64,000 nt of DNA from contig CAJNDS010002102.1 in the NCBI GenBank assembly GCA_905221605.1, forward strand, positions 1,045,147-1,109,146, given 5' to 3'. Shown here piece by piece: positions 23,392 to 32,725 of the stretch. This stretch comes from Symbiodinium natans (Eukaryota; Sar; Dinophyceae; Suessiales; Symbiodiniaceae). Made by a program: the position numbers and the translations under genes. The notes beneath the pieces were generated by a model, which saw only the letters and a list, made by a program, of their open reading frames with translations, ran no database searches and was not told where the DNA came from. Numbering within the stretch: position 1 is the stretch's first letter; each line of letters starts with the position of its first letter.

Positions 23392-24929
23392 CCTCTAACC
23401 ACCACTGAAATGAAAGAATCCGTTGAATTTGAGGCTCCTCTTCAGCGCATCCAAGTTCATGCGAGAGCTTCGACGTCTCCTCCTCACCTGCATACACAAC
23501 CGCTGACGAACATGCATGCATGCTTGCTGTAGTGTCTTTTCTTCTCTCTCTCATCCGTAAGTAGAGCATAGTAGTGTCTTCGTATAGTAGTATAATTGTA
23601 TAGCAGAATAGTAGTATAATAGCTTCTGTCTTTGTTTCTTTCGGAGGGCCGGATGGTTGCCCTCCCGGGCAAGTCTGCCTGCCACGTCTAGCATTAGAAC
23701 CACGCGGACCCCCTGACAAGCAACAAAAACCAAGCACTACCTACCTGCCAAGCCCCATAGCAGTACTACCGTTCCCGTACGTCCCTTCTCGCATCGGGTT
23801 TGCAACTACGTTGGAATTCGGAGTTGTACCTATACACGATGGCCCCATTCCTTATCCGAGGACTCAGGAAAGTTGAGTATCTAGCAGTGAAGTTTCGGGG
23901 GTTGGGGGTGGGTGTACAAGCTGATGGCTTTTCTCGCGGCTCTTTGAAGAGGACTTGCGTACGTGCAGCCAAGTTACGATCTGCCACCTTTTGCCTGAAA
24001 GCATGAGATTTTGACTGCAGTACAAGTGTAGTGTGTGCACAGCCTGACATTGGCCTGCCTCAAGCTCTTTCGCCTTTGCTTCTCAGAGGCCAGGTTCTTG
24101 TGCGACGTCCTCCGGCAGGCCCATGTCAGGTCGAAGTGCCGCAATTTCGGCAAGCCACTCTCCATGCCAAGCTTTACGAACCACGAATCCCCAAACCAAG
24201 GCCCCAAGCCTTCGCGACGCAAACCCCCCAAGCCCCTACAAGGGGCATAATATACTCGGAGGTTCATGGTACTGGTTCTTATTAACCAATTATAACTGCA
24301 CTTGTAACCCACTTCAAGTACACCTGAACCCCCCAGAGATCTCAAAGACTGTCCTTAGCTCCCTGGAGAGCAGCTCATACTCCTCCCGAAGACCGCGAAG
24401 TTCGGTCCTAGTCAAGGTGGGGGGGGGTTTCCGACATTAGGGGTTCCTTTTTGGGGTCCTTACTATAAGGGAATCCTACAACCTACTATTCGGGGTCGAT
24501 TCTGGGGGCTCCATATTTCGTGGACTCCCAAGTCGTCTAACGGGTCTCTAAAGAAAGTTGAGCGGACAGAGTTTGGCGTTGGCTCAGATTTTCGCGGGGC
24601 TCTTTCTGAACCCAAGAGGTCAGGCAGGCCACTTTCGGTGCATACAAAATGCCGCCACAGGCACTTATTCTCTTCATAGCGCTAGTTTTTGCTTGCCACC
24701 CGCACTGCTACTACAAAGGAGTCAAACCGGATCTCGCCTGTCAAGCAAAAGACACTCCGCACCAGCACCCGACATGCAACATATTAAGTACTTGCTGTTT
24801 ATCTGCTTGGCATGGTGAATTTCACAACTCAAACAATGTTCTCATGCATAGGGTACAGCTGTCTACACCCCTTGCACGCGCACTGATGAAGGACGGCCTT
24901 CCTAAACCCCGAGGCTCCTGAGAACACCG

Positions 24930-25769
24930 ATGTCCTCCAGCTCAATGGGTGCTCGCCTGCAGGACTCTATAAAGGCTAATTACGGCTCGGTAAGGTCTTC
25001 TCAAATCATAGAGACTTCTCGCAATGTGTTCATGATTTCCATTCATCCTCAGTCCAAAACGATTTCCCAGAATGGTGTCAAAGCCGTGCTGTTGGAGCGC
25101 AATCTCGTTGAGGCCGAAGCTCATACATCTGAGTCTAAGCGAAGCCCCAATTCCAAAGGTCACGACTGCATGCAGACCGAGAGACCCAACAACCCAGAAG
25201 TAAGCAACACAAAGTATGCACCGCCTTACCGGAACCATCATGGCAGCCACGAGAGTAGCGACCCGTTGCATTTTACAAATCCTTTCCCTTTCCGCGCCTG
25301 GCAGGCGCGTTTCCTGGGGTCGCCATTGCATTCGGCGACACAACTAGTTGCTCAAACTTTGCCTGGTCTGATTTGCGATGTCGCACCGAACCCAGATGAA
25401 CTATTGGCAAAAGCATGCAGCGGCGCCTCGGCAGCCCTGTTTGAGGACGTCAAACATGCACATGAAGACTTTTCAACTCCCCCGCACACAGTGACATTTG
25501 CAGCTGACGGCGTGCACTTGTCATATGCCATGCGAGACAAGAAGACGGACAGAAAGCGAGCCAGAGAGAGAGAGAGAGAGAGACTGAGTGAGGGCAAGGT
25601 GAGTGTGGTAGTGAGTGAGGGGCAAGGAGAGGGAGAAGAAGAGATAGAGAAAGATGAATCCTGCACGTGCGTGGTGCATAAAGCACGGCACGCACCCGAG
25701 CGACCATCAACCAAGACAAGTCACACAGCAACCTCCTTCCTGACTGCTTGTACACATTTACCTAGCTAG
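24930..25769 (+). CDS. Long unassigned open frame, doubtful
   Basis: At 279 codons this is the longest plus-strand frame in the gene-poor half. It starts MSSSSMGARL and has no recognisable domain, signal peptide or membrane segment. Residues about 200-245 are charged because the frame crosses a GA microsatellite (RARERERERL). The reverse strand is also open over 24942-25343 and 25352-25714. I list it only because of its length; a chance open frame in moderately GC-rich DNA is at least as likely as a gene. Confidence 0.2.
   Translation: MSSSSMGARLQDSIKANYGSVRSSQIIETSRNVFMISIHPQSKTISQNGVKAVLLERNLVEAEAHTSESKRSPNSKGHDCMQTERPNNPEVSNTKYAPPYRNHHGSHESSDPLHFTNPFPFRAWQARFLGSPLHSATQLVAQTLPGLICDVAPNPDELLAKACSGASAALFEDVKHAHEDFSTPPHTVTFAADGVHLSYAMRDKKTDRKRARERERERLSEGKVSVVVSEGQGEGEEEIEKDESCTCVVHKARHAPERPSTKTSHTATSFLTACTHLPS
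25562..25584 (+). repeat. GA microsatellite
   Basis: About eleven GA units, read as RERERE within a longer open frame. Confidence 0.9.
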
Positions 25770-26331
25770 GACTAACTATACTGCACTGTCCAGGTGCGAA
25801 ACGTGCTGCTATGCGACGCGAGGGAACCGTGCGATCCAGCTCCTCCAGCACAATGAAAAACAAAAGTCGCACAGCATCCAGCGTTGATGCAGCAGTGACG
25901 GAGGCAATTTACGGTGGGGTCCCTGCCTCTGCGGAATGCGGGATTTCCCGACCTTGGCGAGGCAAACGGGTCTGATAATCTACCCACACGCCGTTGCCAT
26001 CGGGCGCGGAAGACTGTATGTGCTTAAGCTACCTGCGAACTTAGGGTACTTGCAGGGTACTTGAAAAGTGACCATCATCTAAGTCCACCCTCCGCCCCCG
26101 ATTTTAGTCGTGCATTCTGACTTCAAGAAGCGCATCGGCCGGCTTTCAAACACAATCACCTTAAGGAGAACAAAAGGCCGATTCCAGCGTCAAACAGCTC
26201 CTCTCCTTATCGCAATGACTTGCAACGACGGGGGTGGCTCAACAGGAACATAAGCTTCTCACTCAGAGGCGTGTCCACATCAGAGTTCCAGGCCTTGCTG
26301 CTTGGATGGGATGACATCCCCAGCAGGAGTG

Positions 26332-26421
26332 TTTAGGGTTTAGGGTTTAGGGTTTAGGGTTTAGGGTTTAGGGTTTAGGGTTTAGGGTTTAGGGTTTAGG
26401 GTTTAGGGTTTAGGGTTTAGG
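26332..26421 (+). repeat. Perfect TTTAGGG array, about 13 units
   Basis: Ninety bases of uninterrupted TTTAGGG, the longest pure telomere-type block in the window. It is internal, not at a sequence end. Confidence 0.95.
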
Positions 26422-26843
26422 AGTGACCCTTTCGGGGGAACCTTCAGAGAAGTAGCCCCCATCATCAGGTGCCATAGGGGATCGAGGCTGCATCTACATA
26501 GTGGCCCAGACTTTGCCAGTCGTGCATTTACGGCTCGACTCCCCGCGGCTTACAGGTACCAGTTGGGTTGCAGCCCGAATGAGCGAGTACAGGAGTAGTT
26601 CTCTAGGGCCCCTTTTTTTGGGATCCCTTTTTCAAGGCCACCTTGTACTGGGCACTCACAAATTTAGGAAACTACCCACATGGATGTAGGGCTCGTTTGG
26701 TCTTACAAAGGCGCCTTAGGTTCTGCGCGGCGGGTTCTGGGACCAGGTGGCGGCCGGCGTTCCTAAGGCAATGCTTTGGGAGGGCTTCGGGGGTGGAAGC
26801 GAGCGGAAGGCAAAGGACTTGGTATTGTGGAGAAGATTATGTC

Positions 26844-26882
26844 ACCCTAAACCCTAAACCCTAAACCTTAAACCCTAAACCG
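26844..26882 (+). repeat. Interstitial telomere-like repeat (CCCTAAA)
   Basis: Five CCCTAAA-type units, opposite in orientation to the pure array about 420 bp to the left. Confidence 0.8.
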
Positions 26883-27884
26883 TTGTAGCTGTAGCTCTGC
26901 AGGGCTCAAAGCGAGGGATTCGTTGGATGCTTAGAAAGTGAGACTTGCATGAGCGTCTTGACCCAACAGCGGCAGAACATAGTAGTTACCAACAGGATTG
27001 CAGCCTGGCCTGGTCCCGTTCATACGTTCACATGGTTGCGCGTGTTTCAAGTTGCGAACGCAGGTCCTCACTAGCGCCGCGCCCATCCTGCCACTTCATC
27101 AGGCCTTGGCGGGCTCGTCAATTTACAGAGCTTCCCTTCCCCCCCCACCCGCTGCAGTTTCATGAGCGACTACAAGAAAGACTACACGTATTTGGCTCAT
27201 GCAGGGAATGACTGCGTTTACTTGTACCAAGGGTATGGAGGATGCATCTCCACTCATGCAGCAAACTGACCTCATGTCAGTCCACTCCGAACACTTCCAG
27301 TTCAAGTGGTTCAGATTCATGATACGTGATAAAACCACATATGCCCCACTACATACAGCACGAACTATTTCGAGACACTTAAGCACTGTCGCCGCCGACC
27401 CCACGGGTCGGCGCTAGTGAAAGCTTTTGTCCTTTGCCCCTTGCCCCCGATCCCTACCCTCACAAGATTTGTTAACATGGCCGCGTTTCTGTGGTGTACG
27501 GCAACTTCAAAAATTGACAAGACTCTCAGAAAGAACAGTCAGAGAGATGCAGAAGCAATATTGGTGATGACAATTACGATTGGGCCATTGCTTGGTTTCC
27601 AATTTATGGACGGCCTTGATGCTGATCAGAAATCGTTCGCTGGGCGCCGATTCGCCCAGGCCAAGGGCTCAGCAATACGTGTTTTCGCGTCCTGAGGCAG
27701 CTGCGCAAGGGTGGCCTGGGCTCGTCATTCAGCGGCGCCCCCTGACAGGCAAGTCTCTGCCCACGGAATGCCAACTTTCCGCAGTCCTGTCATGTGTGCT
27801 TAAGAGTTCAGAGAATGCGGCACGCCTTCCCCTGGCTGATTTTGCATTCGCTGCGGCTCACGTTTCATCGACTCATCTCTTGAA

Positions 27885-28535
27885 ATGCTAACGGCTCGCT
27901 TCTTAAACAAGGTACAGGATTCGAAGCTGCATCTTGCCGCAAGTGTGCATGGGGGGGGGAAAGTCCAGCGCAACCAGCAGGACACGAGGCGCTACCATGC
28001 AGAACTCGTAGCTACACCCAAGTGCATCGAGTACCCTCATGATAGTTTAAGCATCACATGCGGCAAGGCAGCAAGGCTCCACTCAAACCTAGGCCCGGCT
28101 GTGCAAAAACGACGTGCTGCTTCCCCTTCAGCTCAAACTGCCTCAGGGTGTGACTTTCACGGCATGGGCTTGAGAAGATCGTTTCCGAAAGGTTTTGGGC
28201 GTGTGTTCGACAGCAGCACGGGCACGGCCGTGGGTGCAATACTTGCGATAGGAACGAGAAATCAAATCCCTGCGCAGCAGTCTGGAAGCAACCAGAAGGC
28301 AACATCAAGCTGTGGTTCAATGAAAGCGTTCCAGGGGCGCCAGCTGGAGCAAGTACCTCCGGTACAACATATCCACAACCAGGCCTACCCGGACCGCAAT
28401 TTCTTCAGTCACGAGAAAGACTGGAAGGACCCCAGCTGTGCCCTGCTAGCTTGCTCTGCTGCACAGGTGTGCGCAAGGGCAAACTCCACTTGCGCACGAA
28501 TAAACACTGCACGGAAGCTGACGCGAACTGCTTGA
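27885..28535 (+). CDS. Unassigned open frame downstream of copy 1, doubtful
   Basis: 216 codons on the strand opposite the zinc-finger cluster. No domain is recognised and the composition is unremarkable. It would converge on copy 1. I see no acceptor-like pyrimidine tract directly before it. Probably chance. Confidence 0.15.
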   Translation: MLTARFLNKVQDSKLHLAASVHGGGKVQRNQQDTRRYHAELVATPKCIEYPHDSLSITCGKAARLHSNLGPAVQKRRAASPSAQTASGCDFHGMGLRRSFPKGFGRVFDSSTGTAVGAILAIGTRNQIPAQQSGSNQKATSSCGSMKAFQGRQLEQVPPVQHIHNQAYPDRNFFSHEKDWKDPSCALLACSAAQVCARANSTCARINTARKLTRTA

Positions 28536-28743
28536 GGCGCAAGAAGCCGAAAACAGCGACCAAGGAAGGACCCAAAGTGGACCGAGACTGCTCAATCAAC
28601 TTTCGCAAGGACAAATAGGATTGGCTTGGGCTGCCTCAGCGTCAAACTGGGGAAAACACAACACAGGGAGCCTGGGAGCATGCGGATGGCTTGAAACCAC
28701 ATGGTGTCGCAGGCCTGCCTTGCAACATCTTACAACTAGATTT

Positions 28744-29514
28744 CTACAACCAGAAGGATGTCGGGCTCTCAACCTCACTGAAGCTCGAAGGCGTAGTACT
28801 CAGGCACATGGTGGAAGTCAAACTCTGGGTAGCCACCGTCGCCTCGTCGGCCCCTTGCTCCAGCCGGTCTGACTTGCAAATGGGCAGCTTGATGCACTCC
28901 AAACCCAAATCACTCAGACTGGATCGACGAGAGTCGCCATCAGTGTGCAATGCGGTCTTCATTACTTCGGGCTCTTCAGGCACGAAGCCTCCTAGGCCTG
29001 CTGCCAGTCCTGGCGGGCCCTGAGGGAAAACTGACAGACCCGGCGGCGGACGAATGCAGCTTGGCGAATGTGTTGCATGATCTGGCTCCATGAACTGTTC
29101 CCAAATCCGCTGGCTCATTTGGCGCGCGGGAGGGATGCTAAACTGCGGCATCTGCTGTGCGGCAGCCAGCGGGGCATGCGGGGCCATGTGCAAAGGCGGA
29201 TGGACAGTCGGCTGTCGGCCGTAGCTTCCAAGGACTGAAGCCTCTGCACCACGATCCCGATTGATGGCCGAGTGCTGCACTTCCACGAACTTGTCCGTAG
29301 TCTTCATCTCAACCACCTCGTGCACGAAACGACATGTTTGTCCACGGGCACAGAATCCGTTCTTCACAAAGTCAAAGCAAGGCTTCGGGCTCGGGCGCAA
29401 CTCCTTGGTTGAATGGGCGAATGTACAGTCGGCTCCCATTTTGCATTCGTTCGTCTTCCAGAACTTGCACATTCGAGTGAACTTCACGGTGTTCTTGGCC
29501 TCGGCTTTCGGCAT
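28744..29514 (-). CDS. Two-CCCH zinc-finger protein, copy 1 (diverged, most downstream)
   Basis: Predicted RNA-binding protein of 256 residues. Finger 1 is C16-X7-C24-X5-C30-X3-H34 and finger 2 is C46-X8-C55-X5-C61-X3-H65, joined by an RPSPKP linker. A long Q/P/A-rich middle leads to PPPGL (156-160) and a second PPGL (167-170), then RRSS (196-199), TMCLSTTP (235-242) and the TSFWL end. I start at the MPKAEAK methionine because it aligns with the MTK(A/S)EQKK start of the other copies; the frame stays open for 94 more codons (to 29796), but that extension has no counterpart elsewhere. An AG lies a few bases before the ATG, but the pyrimidine tract is poor. It is the most diverged finger pair (MPKAEAKN start, FDFVKNGFC). 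The family assignment is firm; the function is inferred. Confidence 0.85.
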   Translation of the reverse strand: MPKAEAKNTVKFTRMCKFWKTNECKMGADCTFAHSTKELRPSPKPCFDFVKNGFCARGQTCRFVHEVVEMKTTDKFVEVQHSAINRDRGAEASVLGSYGRQPTVHPPLHMAPHAPLAAAQQMPQFSIPPARQMSQRIWEQFMEPDHATHSPSCIRPPPGLSVFPQGPPGLAAGLGGFVPEEPEVMKTALHTDGDSRRSSLSDLGLECIKLPICKSDRLEQGADEATVATQSLTSTMCLSTTPSSFSEVESPTSFWL

Positions 29515-30335
29515 GGCTTCCTGACTTCTTGCGTGGTCGGATGCTATGGAGCCTTGAGGTCCTGGAATGCTTCTGCTGAGCCAGAGCACGACCTGACATC
29601 TCAATATTAACTCGCGCACGCGCGCTGCCATCGCAAAGTGCATCGCAACAACGCATTGCCATGGCATCTTTTTTTGGCTCCGCATTCTCGAATACTCCCG
29701 TGCATGCGAGACCGGAATCAGCTCGTTCTGCCAGATGAAGCATGACTGATCGGATGACATGGAACTGGAATGCACTTCACCACCTGTCAATATCATTGAG
29801 GAGGCTCAAATCCCCCGTGGCTTGAATGCTCAGTACCCTCTATAGATCTCTTTAGATAATTACCGCTGGCCTGTGTCAAAAGCATGTTTCAGGTCGCATG
29901 TGATGCGCTTGCCAGGTGGATGTATGGAAATCGTCTTCGTGCTCTAACGCCAAAGTACTGGAGACAGGATAAACAAAGATGTCGACCCTCCGAGCCCTTG
30001 GCAACGAACGCTGCACTGCGCGGGGGAAATGGAAAGACGAGCTAAGCTCACGATAAGAGTCCAAGCAACTCCTTTCAAAATAGTTTTGGAGTTGTCTCTG
30101 TCAGCCGTCTGCCGAGCCATACCGAGCAGCTTTAACATTCGACTTCCGAATGAATGTGCCGGTTTGGCATGTTGTCATGTCTGCTCATGAGAATGCTTGG
30201 ATGTGCGTGGCTTTGCATCGGCATTGCGCGTTGATAGAATGTGAAACTGTACTACTCTGCTTCAACACATCACTTTGAAGATATTGAGCGCACTGTGCTT
30301 ATCTGCCATTCGTGCAACCGGACTGCAAGGCCTTC
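29515..30335. other. Spacer between copies 1 and 2
   Basis: About 820 bp. It includes the non-conserved in-frame upstream extension of copy 1 (to 29796) and the 3-prime flank of copy 2. No repeat of the array spacer and no separate gene were recognised. Confidence 0.5.
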
Positions 30336-31028
30336 TCAAAGCCAGAACGACTTTCGGTTGGAGGGCCGCGAAGCATCGGTTGGAAGATGCCGAAGGTGTG
30401 AAGGCTGCGAGCTCCCCAGGGATGGCGAAGGCAGTGGGAACCGAGGCTCCACAGCCAAAACTTCAGGACTTTCGCTCAGGCTGGATCTCATCTCTGCAGC
30501 CGTCTGGCGAAGATCAGAAAATGTCGGATTCTGGGATCTCCGGGCAATACGGGCCTCACGTGCAAATGCTTCAATGTCTCGCATGCCGAGGCTGTTGAGG
30601 TTCTGCAGCAGCCCCTGCGGACTCGGCCCCGACATAAAATCGGATTCCCTTGGCGGAAAAAGCTGGCCGAGTCGTGGCATGTCGAAAAGTTCTCCACCTG
30701 TCACACTTGCACTGGTGCACTGTATGACTTCCGACGGGCCCACTGGCCGAATGAGCGGCTCAGTAGAACAAGCTTCGCTGCTTGCCTGAGCTGGAGGATC
30801 CTTGGCGTTCCTGCTCTTCACTCCATCCGCGGAATGAACGAATCTGCATGCCCGTCCACGTTTGCAAGAGCCGGTCTTGGAGAACTCGAAGCATGGCTTT
30901 GGGCTCGGCCGCAACTCCGACGAAGCGTGGGCGAAAGTGCAGTCTGCCCCCATCTTGCACTCGTTCGTCCGCCAGAACTTGCACATGCGAGTGAACTGCA
31001 CGGCCTTCTTCTGCTCTGACTTCGTCAT
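30336..31028 (-). CDS. Two-CCCH zinc-finger protein, copy 2 (diverged C-terminal half)
   Basis: A 230-residue protein with both fingers intact at the family positions (C16/C24/C30/H34 and C46/C55/C61/H65); finger 2 carries extra basic residues (SCKRGRAC). After the fingers it is unlike its sisters. The PPG-hydrophobic motif is replaced by SPQGL (136-140), the MCLS(S/T)TP block is absent, and only RSSLSE (181-186) and the SFWL end recall the family. The segment around 150-165 is charged and may be helical. The start is the MTKSEQKK methionine; a pyrimidine tract ending in CAG sits one base before the ATG, a good trans-splice acceptor. An in-frame extension to 31139 exists, but the acceptor would remove it. 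It may have a different partner set from the array copies. Confidence 0.85.
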   Translation of the reverse strand: MTKSEQKKAVQFTRMCKFWRTNECKMGADCTFAHASSELRPSPKPCFEFSKTGSCKRGRACRFVHSADGVKSRNAKDPPAQASSEACSTEPLIRPVGPSEVIQCTSASVTGGELFDMPRLGQLFPPRESDFMSGPSPQGLLQNLNSLGMRDIEAFAREARIARRSQNPTFSDLRQTAAEMRSSLSESPEVLAVEPRFPLPSPSLGSSQPSHLRHLPTDASRPSNRKSFWL

Positions 31029-32122
31029 GCTGTGGTAAGGGCGGCAAGGCAGCACGACGGCTGCGGAACAGCGCCCGTTTCTAAAACGTTCTACCCTTGA
31101 TACGGAGCGGGGTTGTATGCTACGCATCAACGCGCACACAGCTGTGGACGCTTCTCACATCTTCAGGAAAGGTCGATTGCATTGTGCATGTTTTCTTGAA
31201 GTCTTTCTCTCGCTAGTCGTCGGACAGCAAATAGGCTGACAGCCGCCGGATTTTGAAACCGACGAGCATTGTGCCCCAAGCAGATGGGACAAGCTTACAC
31301 ATGGTTACGACATGTGCGGAGACATACCTCCCCTGCGCTAGTCGAGTTCAACAAATCTGAAACACCAAACTTGTCCACGCTAAACTCCTGTCTGTGACTT
31401 ATATGTAAGCAGCTGGGACAATCAAGGAACCTTAGCCCAACCAGAGAAGGATGCACTCCGCCAAACTGTAACAAAGAAATAACTTACGAAGGACTCGTGG
31501 CAGCGCGCAACTTGTGCGCTCCGTGCTTCACACTGCTGTCCCGCCACTTAGGCCCATGAGCACGCCATGCACGCCATGCAGTGTGCGGCATACTGTCACC
31601 GCAACAACTGCAAGCACGATGACGAATTACTGTCTGCTATATGCCTGTTTCCACTGCAACTAATCGTGCTGGCAGACTGAAGATGGCTCTGGTTGTCCCG
31701 CGATTGAGCTCCCTGTAGCCCTATACAGCATTTGCTTCAGTGGGCCAGAGATTTCCACGCTGCACGGGTCTCCCACGACTCTCATGGTTGCGGACTCCAA
31801 GGGCCCACATCCTGGCACAATATTAATTTACGTACGGTGCCATTTGGAGAGAGATTCATCCCCTTTGCATTACCGGCTGCATGGGCTGCCCGTGCTTGTC
31901 GGACATGGCTATTCTAAGCAACCAGCCACATCCGACAAGGCCTTCCTCACCGATTGAGAGATTGCATCTGCGTCTCACTACATGTCCACAGCACATTACA
32001 TCACCTCCAAAAAGGTGTTCTGTTTGATGGCCATACCTGCGTGCATGACACGTCTAGATGACGACTGCCGCCATAGAGTACATGGTACACTACAATGTCA
32101 ACACGTGAGACCCAGCGATGCT
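31029..32122. other. Spacer between copies 2 and 3
   Basis: About 1.1 kb without an assignable gene. It has some short repeats of the GCACGCCATGCA type near 31560-31580. It does not align by eye to the spacers of the regular array. Confidence 0.5.
31030..31050 (-). promoter_or_regulatory. Predicted trans-splice acceptor of copy 2
   Basis: The minus strand reads a C/T-rich tract, then ACCACAG, one base, and the ATG. This is the tightest acceptor-to-start spacing in the cluster and would exclude the upstream in-frame extension from the mRNA. Confidence 0.5.
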
Positions 32123-32725
32123 TCAAATCCAAAAGGCTGTCCCTTCAGGGCTGTCAGATTTGCTGAAGCTCGAGGGCGTGGTGCTCAGACACATGCTGGA
32201 AGTCCCGCTCTGTGTAGCCGCAGTGGCGCCATCTGACTTCCATGATGCAGCCATCAAGTCCATCGACAGCGACATGTCGCTCAGGCTGGAACGACGGGAA
32301 CTTCCACTGTCTCCATCCATGTGGATTTCTGAGCTCCAGCAAGGGCCCTCTCCCTCAAGGCCGAACATGATGCCAATGTCCTCAAGGCCGGGTGGTGGGC
32401 GGAACGGAAGTGAGTCCGGTGGGATCAGCACCCTCATGCGCATTGGGGCAATTGGCGTGCGTGGCTTGGCTCCAGCGCCTGCAAACACATAGCCATGTGG
32501 TTTCTCGCTGATTTTCATGCCATCCCCTGAATGAACGAATCTGCATGCCTGCCCACGCACGCAGGAGCCGATCTTTGAGAACTCGAAGCAAGGCTTCGGG
32601 CTCGGCCGCAACTCCGAAGAAGCGTGGGCAAAAGTGCAGTCTGCCCCCATCTTGCACTCGTTCGTCCGCCAGAACTTGCACATGCGAGTGAACTGCACGG
32701 CCTTCTTCTGCTCCGACTTCGTCAT
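32123..32725 (-). CDS. Two-CCCH zinc-finger protein, copy 3 (shortest)
   Basis: A 200-residue protein, the shortest intact member because the region between finger 2 and the proline motif is compressed. Both CCCH fingers are complete; finger 2 reads KIGSC in place of KTGSC. PPPGL lies at 110-114, SRRSSLSD at 143-150, SMCLSTTP at 177-184, and the protein ends AFWI rather than SFWL. The MTKSEQKK start is shared with copy 2, as is the GADCTFAHASSEL segment, so copies 2 and 3 are close relatives in the finger region. A CCCAG lies immediately before the final C of the leader and the ATG. The open frame continues to 32833, but that extension is cysteine- and arginine-rich and not conserved. Confidence 0.87.
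   Translation of the reverse strand: MTKSEQKKAVQFTRMCKFWRTNECKMGADCTFAHASSELRPSPKPCFEFSKIGSCVRGQACRFVHSGDGMKISEKPHGYVFAGAGAKPRTPIAPMRMRVLIPPDSLPFRPPPGLEDIGIMFGLEGEGPCWSSEIHMDGDSGSSRRSSLSDMSLSMDLMAASWKSDGATAATQSGTSSMCLSTTPSSFSKSDSPEGTAFWI

Larger units (their letters stand above)
20983..26331. other. Gene-poor DNA with one miniature element
   Basis: Apart from the palindromic element at 23291 and the doubtful frame at 24930, it contains a 16-base G tract (22324-22339) and AT-rich DNA (22985-23130, 23560-23640). Nothing else assignable. Confidence 0.5.

Noticed and set aside
26332-26421. True chromosome end at the pure TTTAGGG array
   Set aside because: Unique sequence continues on both sides, so it is interstitial.
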